Program-made: the position numbers and the translations under genes
Origin: Paludibacteraceae bacterium
GTDB taxonomy: Bacteria > Bacteroidota > Bacteroidia > Bacteroidales > Paludibacteraceae
Direction: 5' to 3'
DNA length: 64,000 nt
Assembly (NCBI GenBank): GCA_017630395.1
Contig: JAGBVI010000099.1
Span: 24,234 to 88,233 of the forward strand
Part shown: positions 43,894 through 52,565 of the stretch, piece after piece
Numbering within the stretch: the first letter of the stretch is position 1
How the letters are laid out: every line of letters begins with the position of its first letter
The notes under the pieces: generated by a model
The model's database searches: none
What the model was told of the DNA's origin: nothing
Seen by the model: the letters and a program-made list of their open reading frames with translations, nothing else

Positions 43894-44793
43894 ATGCCAG
43901 CAGAAAAAGATCATATAGAAAGAAATAATAGTATGGAGGATGGCTTTTCGGAGGATATAGCAAAGTCTGTTGACTCTCTTATTAATGAAGTTTCTGTAGA
44001 AAAGGAGGTACTCTATTCGTTGGAAGAGGGGTTGGATGATTATTTCACTCTGACAATGGGGGCTATAAATAGGATAAAATCGTATACAAAGCCACTTCAC
44101 ACAATAGAAGGAATACCATCGAAGGAAGGGGTTGAGAGGGTAGATACTTTTCGACAACAGATGTGGTTTACTCCATTGATGGTTGTTTTATCATTTACGG
44201 TTGGGATGTTGTTGACAAGACGTTTTAAATTATATATTCAAGATATTAAGGCGTTTTTCTTTATGACCAATTCGAGTTCAAGTTTCTCTAATACCCGCAT
44301 GGGATTATTCCAGTTTCGTTTTTTAACTTTTTCTGTATCAGCAATATCTGTAACTCTTTTTTGTAGTTTTATTTTAGAGGATATACTAAATTTTGTCCCG
44401 AAATCATTTTTACTTTCTTTCGCCAAACTATTAATTGCGGTATTACTTTATGTGATAGTTAAATTAATATTGAATAGAATTATATGTTATGTATTTTTTA
44501 ACCGGACAATATTAGATAATATAAATAAGCAGTATTTGACATTGATAACGATGTTTGGTTTTTCGTTATTTTTTGTGGATATATTGGTTTCATATGGGCC
44601 GGCAATTATGGTGCGAGGAGCGTTGTGGATAGGCATTTTTATTTGTGGTTTAGCCGTAATTCTCTATTTATATAAGATTTTTGAATTTTTTTTTACGGGG
44701 GTGACTTCATTATTTTATTTGATTTTGTATCTTTGCACCCTAGAAATTTTACCGACTGTAGTTTTTGTGTGGGGATTGATAATTTTAGTGTAA
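43894..44793 (+). CDS. DUF4271 family membrane protein
   Basis: 299 residues. A charged N-terminal part of about 90 residues is followed by about seven membrane helices from residue 91 (WFTPLMVVLSFTVGMLL) to the end. The family and its position directly before hemD are characteristic of Bacteroidota. Function unknown. Confidence 0.78.
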   Translation: MPAEKDHIERNNSMEDGFSEDIAKSVDSLINEVSVEKEVLYSLEEGLDDYFTLTMGAINRIKSYTKPLHTIEGIPSKEGVERVDTFRQQMWFTPLMVVLSFTVGMLLTRRFKLYIQDIKAFFFMTNSSSSFSNTRMGLFQFRFLTFSVSAISVTLFCSFILEDILNFVPKSFLLSFAKLLIAVLLYVIVKLILNRIICYVFFNRTILDNINKQYLTLITMFGFSLFFVDILVSYGPAIMVRGALWIGIFICGLAVILYLYKIFEFFFTGVTSLFYLILYLCTLEILPTVVFVWGLIILV

Positions 44794-44812
44794 AAAAATT
44801 AGTAATTGTATA

Positions 44813-45595
44813 ATGGTGAAAATTAAACGTATTTTAGTATCTCAGCCGAAACCTTCGTCAGAGAAATCACCATATTTTGATTTAGAATCGAAATATGGAG
44901 TAAAAATAGATTTTAAGCCTTTTATTAAGGTCGAGCCGGTTCTATCAAAAGAATTTCGTCAGCAAAAGGTCTCTATTTTAGAGCATACGGCTATAGTTTT
45001 TACGGCAAGAACTGCGGTAGATCATTTTTTTCGGTTGTGTGGGGAATTGCGTGTGAATGTTCCTGAAACAATGAAGTATTTCTGTATTTCTGAGTCTGTA
45101 GCAAAATATTTGCAAAAATACATTCAGTATAGAAAAAGAAAAATTTTCTTTGGAGAAACAAATAAGTTGGAAGATTTGATGAAATATGTGAATAAGCACA
45201 TAGATGAAAAGTTTCTTGTAGCAGTGGCAGATGTTCATGATGTGAATAAAGCGGTGGAGGAGCAAAAAGATGATATTCTTTCCTTAATGGAAAAAGCTGG
45301 AGCAAATTTCACTCCTGCAGTTATGTATAAGACTGTGAGTACTGATTTTACAAAAGAACCCGATTTTAATTATGACATGTTGGTTTTCTTTAGTCCTTCA
45401 GGAATAGTTTCGTTATTTAAAAACTTTCCAGATTTTAAGCAAGGAGATATTAGTGTAGGATGTTTAGGAGCAACAACAGCAAAGGCTGCGAAGGATGCGG
45501 GATTGATTGTTAATGTTGAGGCTCCAACGGTAGAATTCCCATCTATGCCGGCAGCAATGGATGCCTATTTAAAAGAGACTTCAAAGAAAAAATAA
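44813..45595 (+). CDS. hemD: Uroporphyrinogen-III synthase
   Basis: 260 residues. HemD cyclises hydroxymethylbilane in haem synthesis. The family is poorly conserved, but KRILVSQPKPSSEKSPYFDL, AIVFTARTAVDHFF, FFSPSGIVSLFKNFP and GCLGATTAKAAKDAGL follow the expected two-lobed pattern. The neighbourhood DUF4271-hemD-rnpA-yidD supports the call. Confidence 0.87.
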   Translation: MVKIKRILVSQPKPSSEKSPYFDLESKYGVKIDFKPFIKVEPVLSKEFRQQKVSILEHTAIVFTARTAVDHFFRLCGELRVNVPETMKYFCISESVAKYLQKYIQYRKRKIFFGETNKLEDLMKYVNKHIDEKFLVAVADVHDVNKAVEEQKDDILSLMEKAGANFTPAVMYKTVSTDFTKEPDFNYDMLVFFSPSGIVSLFKNFPDFKQGDISVGCLGATTAKAAKDAGLIVNVEAPTVEFPSMPAAMDAYLKETSKKK

Positions 45596-45609
45596 TATAA
45601 TTAATATAG

Positions 45610-45655
45610 CCACATCGAGGAGAATGGAATATTCTTCTTTGGTGTGGTTTCTTTT
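45610..45655 (+). terminator. Hairpin upstream of rnpA
   Basis: CCACATCGAGGAGAAT can pair with ATTCTTCTTTGGTGTGG, followed by TTTCTTTT that runs into the rnpA ATG. It could end hemD transcripts or attenuate rnpA. Confidence 0.6.
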
Positions 45656-46063
45656 ATGGCGTTGCGTCGAAATACATTTCCCAAAAAAGAGCATCTCTGC
45701 GGTAAATTGTTGGTGGATGCTTTGTATGAAAAAGGAGAGGCATTTTTTGTCTATCCTTTTAGGGTTGTTTATAGAAATGTTTCACAATCAGAAGGAGATG
45801 TAGCAATATTATGCATGGCAGGAGTTTCTAAAAGAAAATTAAAAAAAGCTGTTGATAGGAATTATGTAAAGAGGCAAATTCGAGAGGCGTATAGAAATAA
45901 TAAACATGATTTATGGGATGTAATGCAAAGTAGAGGCGAACAACTACATCTTTCATTCAATTTTATTGGAGAAAAGTGTGAAAAAACTTCGTTGATAGAA
46001 CGGCAAATGAAAAAGTCTTTAAAAAAACTGGTGGAAATAATAAGTAAACAAGTAAATGCATAA
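45656..46063 (+). CDS. rnpA: Ribonuclease P protein component
   Basis: About 135 residues, basic. Protein subunit of RNase P, which matures tRNA 5' ends. The opening [22 protein letters not shown] corresponds to the family F.k..rl, and [26 protein letters not shown] is the signature RNR motif. ATG 45656 is used because an ATG at 45644 lies inside the hairpin. Overlaps yidD by 8 bases, the usual arrangement. Confidence 0.92.
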   Translation: MALRRNTFPKKEHLCGKLLVDALYEKGEAFFVYPFRVVYRNVSQSEGDVAILCMAGVSKRKLKKAVDRNYVKRQIREAYRNNKHDLWDVMQSRGEQLHLSFNFIGEKCEKTSLIERQMKKSLKKLVEIISKQVNA

Positions 46064-46307
46064 AAAAGAATCCAACAGGACGGTTTTATCCAAATTTTTT
46101 ATTCGTATGGTATTGCTTCCGATAAAGTTTTATCGTTTAGTAATATCTCCAATGTTGCCACCTTCATGTAGATATACACCTACATGTTCTGAATATGCGA
46201 TGCTGGCAATTGAAAAATATGGCATTTTTAAGGGAGGGTACTTGGCGATAAAACGAATTTTTCGGTGTCATCCTTGGGGTGGAAGCGGGTATGATCCTGT
46301 TCCATGA
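46056..46307 (+). CDS. yidD: Membrane protein insertion efficiency factor YidD
   Basis: 83 residues, with [31 protein letters not shown] and [14 protein letters not shown], the complete family core with its cysteines. Assists YidC-dependent membrane insertion. Overlaps rnpA. Confidence 0.95.
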   Translation: MHKKESNRTVLSKFFIRMVLLPIKFYRLVISPMLPPSCRYTPTCSEYAMLAIEKYGIFKGGYLAIKRIFRCHPWGGSGYDPVP

Positions 46308-46466
46308 TAATTATTTGCAACGAAAATTATGAAAATCTGTCTGAATAAAAACAAATTGACATCTTATATTTGCTTGATTGATAAAGCATTCGCTTAAGAA
46401 TTAAAAATCTTTTCTTTTTTATGCTAAAAAAGTCGTTTAAAATTAGCGAAATAAGGAATATATACA

Positions 46467-46500
46467 TAAATTTGCATACTTTTATGAATAAATATTCGTA
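46467..46500 (+). promoter_or_regulatory. argR promoter -7 element and ARG-box-like operator
   Basis: TAAATTTG at 46467-46474 is a -7 element. TATGAATAAATATTCGTA at 46483-46500 closely fits the ArgR operator pattern (wnTGAATwwwwATTCAnw) and lies about where transcription would start, 22 bases before the argR ATG. Autoregulation by ArgR is inferred. Confidence 0.6.
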
Positions 46501-46521
46501 TATATTTATTGATAGTAGAAA

Positions 46522-46992
46522 ATGAAGAATAAAGTAAAACGAATCGCTGCAATAAAAGAGATTATTTCGACGACCGAAGTAGGTAGTCAAGAAGAGCTTC
46601 TTCAAAGCTTGGCGAGAGCCGGATTTGAATTGACGCAAGGTACTTTGTCGCGGGATATGAAACAATTGAAAGTTGTAAAGACAACTAATTCGTCAGGTAT
46701 GTATGTGTATAAATTACCGGCACAACAGGAGTTAGGCGAAGAAGTTATTAAGACAAGAACGACGCAGGATTCGGTTTTGGTTTCTTTGGATTTTTCTTCT
46801 AATATAGTAGTTATTCATACGCGCCCGGGGTATGCGAGTAGTATGGCTTATGAGATTGATGTGCAGGCGAATGATGTAATTTTGGGGACTGTGGCCGGAG
46901 ATGATACTATTATAGCAGTAAAGAGAGAAGAATTGTCACAACAGGATGTAATCGATGCTTTGTCTCGATTTATTCCTTCATTGAAAAAATAA
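46522..46992 (+). CDS. argR: Arginine repressor ArgR
   Basis: 156 residues. Winged-helix DNA-binding N-terminus (IKEIISTTEVGSQEELLQSLARAGFELTQGTLSRDMKQLKVVK) and a C-terminal arginine-binding/oligomerisation domain with HTRPGYASSMAYEID and GTVAGDDTIIAV. First gene of argR-acetyltransferase-argG. Confidence 0.95.
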   Translation: MKNKVKRIAAIKEIISTTEVGSQEELLQSLARAGFELTQGTLSRDMKQLKVVKTTNSSGMYVYKLPAQQELGEEVIKTRTTQDSVLVSLDFSSNIVVIHTRPGYASSMAYEIDVQANDVILGTVAGDDTIIAVKREELSQQDVIDALSRFIPSLKK

Positions 46993-47019
46993 ATTCAACG
47001 CTATTTTCACTCAGTGACT

Positions 47020-47613
47020 ATGGAGCAAGAAATTGAAATTATGGTTGCCGATGAACGGCATATAGATTATGTAGAGGTTATCTTGGATACGATTGAGAAG
47101 GCGGCCAAGGTAAGAGGTACGGGTATTGCAAAGAGAGATCCGGAGTATGTGAAGGATAAAATTCGTGAAGGCAAGGCTGTAATTGCACTCTGTGGAGATG
47201 AATTTGCCGGATTCAGTTATATTGAAACGTGGGAGAATAAAAAATATGTCACCACGTCGGGGTTGATTGTTCCGGAAAAGTTTAGAGGGCGAGGGTTGGC
47301 ACGGCGAATTAAGCATACAACATTTACGTTGGCGCGTACTCGTTGGCCGGAGGCGAAAATATTTAGTTTGACATCTGGTGCAGCAGTAATGAAGTTAAAT
47401 ACAGCGTTGGGGTATCTGCCGGTTACTTTTGCAGATTTGACAGAAGACGAAACGTTTTGGAAAGGATGTAAAGGATGTGTAAATTATGATATTTTACAAA
47501 GAACGGGGCGTCGTTATTGTATTTGTACCGGAATGTTATTTGATCCGCATGAACCTTTAAGTTTAGAAATGGCGGAGAGAGAGTTAGCTAAAGATCCGAA
47601 TATTAAAATATAA
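47020..47613 (+). CDS. GNAT N-acetyltransferase, arginine-pathway (ArgA-like)
   Basis: 197 residues with a GNAT fold: GFSYIETWENKKYVTTSGLIVPEKFRGRGLARRI contains the acyl-CoA loop (RGRGLA). A cysteine-containing tail (CKGCVNYD, CICTGMLFDP) follows. Its place between argR and argG suggests it makes N-acyl-glutamate, the first step of arginine synthesis; whether acetyl or succinyl is used is unknown. ATG 47020 preferred to GTG 47014. Confidence 0.78.
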   Translation: MEQEIEIMVADERHIDYVEVILDTIEKAAKVRGTGIAKRDPEYVKDKIREGKAVIALCGDEFAGFSYIETWENKKYVTTSGLIVPEKFRGRGLARRIKHTTFTLARTRWPEAKIFSLTSGAAVMKLNTALGYLPVTFADLTEDETFWKGCKGCVNYDILQRTGRRYCICTGMLFDPHEPLSLEMAERELAKDPNIKI

Positions 47614-47620
47614 TTTCAAA

Positions 47621-48829
47621 ATGGCTAAAAAGAAAGTTGTTGTCGCTTTTAGTGGAGGTTTGGATACCTCTTTCACTGTAATGTATTTAGCTAAAGAAAA
47701 AGGCTATGAAGTGTATGCTGCTTGTGCAAATACCGGAGGTTTCAGTGAAGAGCAATTAAAGCAAAACGAAGAGAATGCTTATAAGTTGGGTGCGGTAAAG
47801 TATGTGACTTTAGATGTTACTCAAGAGTATTATGAGAAGAGTTTGAAGTATATGGTGTACGGTAATGTGCTACGTAATGGTACTTATCCAATCTCTGTTT
47901 CTTCTGAACGTATTTTCCAAGGTATGGCAATTGCTCGTTATGCTAATGAAATTGGTGCTGATGCTATTGCACATGGTTCTACCGGTGCCGGAAATGATCA
48001 GGTCCGCTTTGATATGACCTTTTTAGTGATGTCTCCTGGTATTGAGATTATAACTCTGACTCGAGATATGACTTTGACAAGACAATATGAAATTGACTAT
48101 TTGAATAATAATGGTTTTTCTGCAGATTGGACAAAGTTGAAATACTCTTATAATGTTGGAATTTGGGGTACGTCTATTTGCGGTGGAGAAATCTTGGATT
48201 CTCGTGAAGGTTTGCCGGAATCAGCTTATTTAAAGCAGGTGACAAAAAATGGTTCTGAATTGCTGAAATTAGGCTTTAAAAATGGTGAAATCTGTTCGGT
48301 AAATGGAGAGGTGTTTGATGATAAAATTGCTTGTATTCAAAAAATAGAAGAGATTGGTGCTGCCTATGGCATAGGACGTGATATGCATGTGGGTGACACA
48401 ATTATTGGTATAAAAGGACGTGTCGGATTTGAAGCTGCTGCTCCTATGTTGATTATTGGTGCTCATCGTTTTTTGGAGAAATATACATTGTCTAAATGGC
48501 AACAATATTGGAAAGATCAGGTGGCAAATTGGTATGGAATGTTTTTGCATGAATCTCAATACTTAGAGCCGGTGATGAGAGATATTGAGGCTATGTTAGA
48601 GTCTTCTCAGAGAAATGTGAACGGTGAGGTTACATTAGAATTGAGACCTTTATCATTCTCTACCGTGGGTGTTGATTCTCCTGATGACTTGGTTAAATCT
48701 AAATTTGGTGAATATGGAGAGATAAACAAAGGATGGACATCAGAGGATGCAAAGGGATTTATAAAAGTGACTTCTACTCCATTGCGTGTCTATTATGCGA
48801 ATCACAAAGAAGAGGGGGAAAATATATAA
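47621..48829 (+). CDS. argG: Argininosuccinate synthase
   Basis: 402 residues. Joins citrulline and aspartate using ATP. The PP-loop VVAFSGGLDTS is at the N-terminus, with AIAHGSTGAGNDQVRFD and YNVGIWGTS. It follows the acetyltransferase by 7 bp. Instead of argC/argD, a terminator and a family A repeat follow. Confidence 0.95.
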   Translation: MAKKKVVVAFSGGLDTSFTVMYLAKEKGYEVYAACANTGGFSEEQLKQNEENAYKLGAVKYVTLDVTQEYYEKSLKYMVYGNVLRNGTYPISVSSERIFQGMAIARYANEIGADAIAHGSTGAGNDQVRFDMTFLVMSPGIEIITLTRDMTLTRQYEIDYLNNNGFSADWTKLKYSYNVGIWGTSICGGEILDSREGLPESAYLKQVTKNGSELLKLGFKNGEICSVNGEVFDDKIACIQKIEEIGAAYGIGRDMHVGDTIIGIKGRVGFEAAAPMLIIGAHRFLEKYTLSKWQQYWKDQVANWYGMFLHESQYLEPVMRDIEAMLESSQRNVNGEVTLELRPLSFSTVGVDSPDDLVKSKFGEYGEINKGWTSEDAKGFIKVTSTPLRVYYANHKEEGENI

Positions 48830-48893
48830 GAATTGTTGATTTTTGAACGATTCTTGATAAGTTCATTTTTCATAGTGTTTGTTTATTTTGTTT

Positions 48894-48929
48894 GAGGAGT
48901 AGCCCTTATGGGTTGCTTCTCTTTTTTTT
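48894..48929 (+). terminator. Terminator after argG
   Basis: GAGGAGTAGCCC with GGGTTGCTTCTC around TTAT, followed by eight T. Confidence 0.88.
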
Positions 48930-49249
48930 AATTTAGAAAACGGTCAATCTCTGGCTCCTGTGAATCTAAAACTTTTTAAGTCAAATATCCCCCATAATCA
49001 CCCGAATATAGAGGAGTGTTTTGAAATCTGTAAAATGTATTATATTGAGGTAAGTTCTATAAATTTACCGTTTTAGATTTTAAAGCATAAATCGTTAGAG
49101 GCTAAACTTTTCGGTGCTTTTTGATTTATTTCTGCAACATGCTGTTTGTCAGGCGGTCAAAGTGTTTGCACTGTTTTTTCCTTTCGCACGGCAATTTACT
49201 CAAAATAATTCCAAAATTTAGCAAAATGAATTTATAGAATCCATCTGAA
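48930..49249. other. Intergenic region argG-coaD
   Basis: About 120 bp without features, then a complete family A element up to the coaD stop. No gene seen. Confidence 0.6.
49049..49246 (+). repeat. Family A dispersed repeat, intact copy
   Basis: 198 bp. The left end GGTAAGTT-CTATA-AATTTACC (49049-49069) forms an 8-bp hairpin; the right end AAAATGAATTTATAGAATCC (49224-49243) pairs with the left end. The interior matches the right part of the copy at 11992-12395. Confidence 0.72.
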
Positions 49250-49714
49250 TTATAAGTCTTCAACAGTGACGTTGGGCGGCAAAAAGCAATTGATATCTTT
49301 CCCATATCTAAGTAAATCTCTTACGACTGTAGAACTGATAAAAGAGTGTTGCGGTTCTGTAAATAACAATATGGTATCAATTCCGGAGATTCTTCGATTA
49401 GCATCTGCAATTGTTTTTTCATACTCAAAATCTGCAATAGAACGAATCCCCCTAAGTATAATTGTTGCCCCAATTTCTTTCGCAAAATCGACAGTCAATG
49501 AGTCATAACTTTCCACCTTGATATTGGGGTTGTTTATGAATGATTTTTGAATAATCATTTTTCTTTTTTCAATAGAAAATAGAGATTTTTTTGCATCATT
49601 TACTCCAATTGCAATTACCACCTCATCAACAAAGTTTAATGCTCTTTGTACTATTGAATAGTGACCCACGGTAAATGGATCGAAACTTCCCGGGAAGATT
49701 GCTATCTTTTTCAT
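49250..49714 (-). CDS. coaD: Pantetheine-phosphate adenylyltransferase
   Basis: 154 residues. Penultimate step of coenzyme A synthesis. The nucleotidyltransferase motif TxGH is seen in [20 protein letters not shown], and ISSTVVRDL is the second signature. Leftward, 30 bp after hemW. Confidence 0.95.
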   Translation of the reverse strand: MKKIAIFPGSFDPFTVGHYSIVQRALNFVDEVVIAIGVNDAKKSLFSIEKRKMIIQKSFINNPNIKVESYDSLTVDFAKEIGATIILRGIRSIADFEYEKTIADANRRISGIDTILLFTEPQHSFISSTVVRDLLRYGKDINCFLPPNVTVEDL

Positions 49715-49744
49715 TGTCTAATATTTTTTGCAAAGGTAATATTA

Positions 49745-50875
49745 TTATTCAACCCAAAGCAAGTTTTCCATGATAAAGTCAGATTTGAATATCCCATTAT
49801 CAGAAAGAGCCAAATATTCATCGTTTATTGTCATATCTCCTGTTGATATGAATCGGTTGGCTTCTCTCAAACAATGATTAACAATTTTGAGACTAAAATT
49901 CTCTTTTAAAAGTTTCAGATTCATACCTCTGATTGTTCGTAACGAAGTTATTACAAAATCGTTATACTTGGTATTATTATCAATGGCTTCTAACTTAAAG
50001 TAAGTTTTTTTTTCTTTTCGATATTGTAAGTATAATCGACTATTGGAAATGTTCCATTTGCGAATTTTTCCATTGTATGAGTGGGCTGATGGGCCAACTC
50101 CAAGATATGGAGTTTCGTTCCAATAGGACGAATTATGTTTTGATTCCATGCCTGGGATGGCAAAATTAGATATCTCATATTGTAAAATGTTGGCATTTTT
50201 TAGTTTTTGTACCAACAGTTTGTACAAATCAATACTTTCCTCTTCATTTAACTCTTTAATCACCCCTTTATCTCTTTGTTTTGTAATCTTGGCACCATCT
50301 TCAAAGGTTAGATGATAAGCAGAAATGTGAGGGCATTTGAGTGAAATAGCAATGTCTAAATTTATATTCCATTCTTCTATTGTTTGTGAGGGGATGCCAT
50401 AAATTAGGTCTATACTAATGTTATTTAATTCTTTATCTTGACAAAGTTTTACCGCGTCAATAGCTTGTTGGGCAGAGTGTCTTCTGTTGAATAGTCGTAA
50501 ATTGTTATTGTTAAAACTTTGTACTCCGATGCTTAATCGATTGATAGGTAGTTGTGTTATTTCGGTTATTTTTTCTTTATTTAAATCGTCTGGATTGGCT
50601 TCAAGAGTAACTTCATGGAGATCCAATACGAAATTTTTCTCAATGGCGTTAAAAATAGTTTTCAGTTCTTTAAATGAAAGAAGCGAGGGAGTACCGCCCC
50701 CAAAATAGATGGTTTTGATACTCTCGTTGTGAATAAAAAATTTTTTCTGTTCTTTAATCTCTTCACAAATGTTAGAAATAATCTCTTCCCTATTTCCTAA
50801 GAAAGTAGATGAGTAGAAGTCGCAATAGGAACATCGACTTTTACAAAAAGGGATATGAATATAAATACCTGCCAT
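49745..50875 (-). CDS. hemW: HemW-like radical SAM protein
   Basis: 376 residues. Radical SAM Cys motif CKSRCSYC (Cys11, Cys15, Cys18), GGGTPSLL, SIGVQSFNN, and a C-terminal HemN-type domain (YLGVGPSAHSYNG). HemW is thought to be a haem chaperone rather than a true coproporphyrinogen dehydrogenase. First gene of a leftward pair with coaD. Confidence 0.9.
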   Translation of the reverse strand: MAGIYIHIPFCKSRCSYCDFYSSTFLGNREEIISNICEEIKEQKKFFIHNESIKTIYFGGGTPSLLSFKELKTIFNAIEKNFVLDLHEVTLEANPDDLNKEKITEITQLPINRLSIGVQSFNNNNLRLFNRRHSAQQAIDAVKLCQDKELNNISIDLIYGIPSQTIEEWNINLDIAISLKCPHISAYHLTFEDGAKITKQRDKGVIKELNEEESIDLYKLLVQKLKNANILQYEISNFAIPGMESKHNSSYWNETPYLGVGPSAHSYNGKIRKWNISNSRLYLQYRKEKKTYFKLEAIDNNTKYNDFVITSLRTIRGMNLKLLKENFSLKIVNHCLREANRFISTGDMTINDEYLALSDNGIFKSDFIMENLLWVE

Positions 50876-51097
50876 AACTGCAAAAGTAACTCTAAAAACG
50901 AGAAAAACTAATAAAATTGAAGAGTAGATTTACAAAATGACTAGAATATCTGTTTAAAAACCTACGAATAACAAATTTTTAAGAAAATTTCAAACTGTGT
51001 CTTAAATTTATTCATTATTTTTGCAGTCGTTTGGGAAATTATAAAATATTGAGACGATTTTTACGTTTCCTAGATGTATAATGTTTAAAATTCTGTA

Positions 51098-51811
51098 ATG
51101 CAATATAAAAAAAGATTGAAAATATGTCTTCCAATTGTGTTGATGTTGTGCTGTGGGTTAAGCGGTATGACTGCTCAGACTCGTTATTTTGGTGAATTGG
51201 GGATTTTAGGAGGAGGCTCTTTTTATAATGGGGATGCTAACTCAACAAAGGTTTTCTTAGAACCTCATTTAGCATTTGGAGGTTTATTAAGAATTAATTT
51301 AACCAACAGAGGAGTGTTGAAGGTTAATGTTATTCGGGGTGCAGTTTCCGGAGATTCTAGGAATATGGACAATGCGTTGCCAGGAGGAGTTAATGCTGAG
51401 TTTGAAAGAGAATTTTGGGACGTAGGGTTGCATTTTGAGCACAATTTCTTCAAGTATGGGATTAGAACGTGGGATAGAGAGGTAAAGCGACATACTCCTT
51501 ATATCTTATTGGGTCCTGGTATAACAATATATGATGAATGGAGAGGTACTGAGTTGACATTTAATTTTACGTATGGAGTTGGATATAAATTTAAATTCGG
51601 CAAGCGATTTAATTTAGGCTTAGAATGGTCTATGCATAAGTTGTTCATAGATGATTTTGATGTTACTAATAAAGACAATAAGATATTAGATGATCCGTAT
51701 CAGATGGGATATTCATGGATAAAAAACAATGATTATTATTCTACAGTGTTTTTATTTTTAAGTATTGATTTGATTCGGAAGAAGAGTAAATGTAACGTTT
51801 TGCAATTTTGA
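51098..51811 (+). CDS. DUF6089 outer-membrane-type protein
   Basis: 237 residues with a signal peptide (about 1-26, ending GMTAQ) and a beta-rich body (GELGILGGGSFYNGD, YILLGPGITIYDEW, GVGYKFKFGKRFNLGLEWSMHKLF, aromatic C-terminal strand), suggesting an 8-stranded barrel. The family precedes uppS-bamA in Bacteroidota. Function unknown. TATTTTTG at 51016-51023 may be its -7 element. Confidence 0.78.
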   Translation: MQYKKRLKICLPIVLMLCCGLSGMTAQTRYFGELGILGGGSFYNGDANSTKVFLEPHLAFGGLLRINLTNRGVLKVNVIRGAVSGDSRNMDNALPGGVNAEFEREFWDVGLHFEHNFFKYGIRTWDREVKRHTPYILLGPGITIYDEWRGTELTFNFTYGVGYKFKFGKRFNLGLEWSMHKLFIDDFDVTNKDNKILDDPYQMGYSWIKNNDYYSTVFLFLSIDLIRKKSKCNVLQF

Positions 51812-51813
51812 TT

Positions 51814-52554
51814 ATGAGTTATAAAGAGCAAATAAATATAGAACGGGTTCCCGAACATGTAGCTGTTATCATGGATGGGAACGGGAGATGGGCAAAAAAG
51901 CAAGGCAAAGAAAGAATTTTTGGTCATCATAATGGTGTTGATTCTGTTGATAAAATAACAGAAGCTGCGGGAGAAATAGGAGTAAAATTTTTGACGCTAT
52001 ATGCTTTTTCTACAGAAAATTGGAATCGCCCCGAGAGCGAAGTGATGGGTTTGATGGAGATTCTGTCTGTTGCTCTCAAAAACAACATCGGTAAGATGAT
52101 GAAAAACAATGTTCGCTTATTGATGATAGGAGATCGTTCTCGTTTATCAGAAGTAACACTGAAAAATATGGAGGATGCCGAGGATTTAACTAAAAACAAT
52201 ACTGGCTTAACGCTTGTTTTGGCTATTAGTTACTCTTCTCGGTGGGAGATTGTTGATGCAGTAAAGCAGATAGCTCAAAAAGTTAAAAAAGGGGAATTAG
52301 ATGAAAATGATATTGATGAAAATATATTTTCAAATCATTTGACAACTCGAACTATCCCAGATCCGGATTTATTGATAAGAACGAGTGGAGAACTTAGAAT
52401 CAGTAATTTTTTAATGTGGCAATTGTCATATTCAGAATTGTATTTTACAGATGTTTGTTGGCCGGAATTCAAAAAAGAGGAATTCTTTCAAGCAATTGTA
52501 GATTATCAAATGAGAGAGAGACGATTTGGAAAGACAAGTGAACAAGTGTCATAA
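51814..52554 (+). CDS. uppS: Isoprenyl transferase (undecaprenyl diphosphate synthase)
   Basis: 246 residues. Makes the C55 lipid carrier for peptidoglycan and glycans. Active-site HVAVIMDGNGRWAKKQGKER carries the catalytic Asp; FLTLYAFSTENWNRP and RTSGELRISNFLMWQLSYSELYF are conserved. ATG 51814 is chosen 2 bp after the previous stop. bamA starts 11 bp later. Confidence 0.95.
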   Translation: MSYKEQINIERVPEHVAVIMDGNGRWAKKQGKERIFGHHNGVDSVDKITEAAGEIGVKFLTLYAFSTENWNRPESEVMGLMEILSVALKNNIGKMMKNNVRLLMIGDRSRLSEVTLKNMEDAEDLTKNNTGLTLVLAISYSSRWEIVDAVKQIAQKVKKGELDENDIDENIFSNHLTTRTIPDPDLLIRTSGELRISNFLMWQLSYSELYFTDVCWPEFKKEEFFQAIVDYQMRERRFGKTSEQVS

Positions 52555-52565
52555 ATTTTTAATAT

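Noticed and set aside
44978-45305. Two antisense ORFs of about 100 codons within hemD
   Set aside because: His/Leu/Phe-rich composition is typical of antisense frames of AT-rich coding sequence; the hemD frame is supported by motifs and context.
46427-46445. A further family B copy upstream of argR (AAGTCGTTTAAAATTAGC)
   Set aside because: Only one end-like string is present, with no partner end or interior match within 200 bp.
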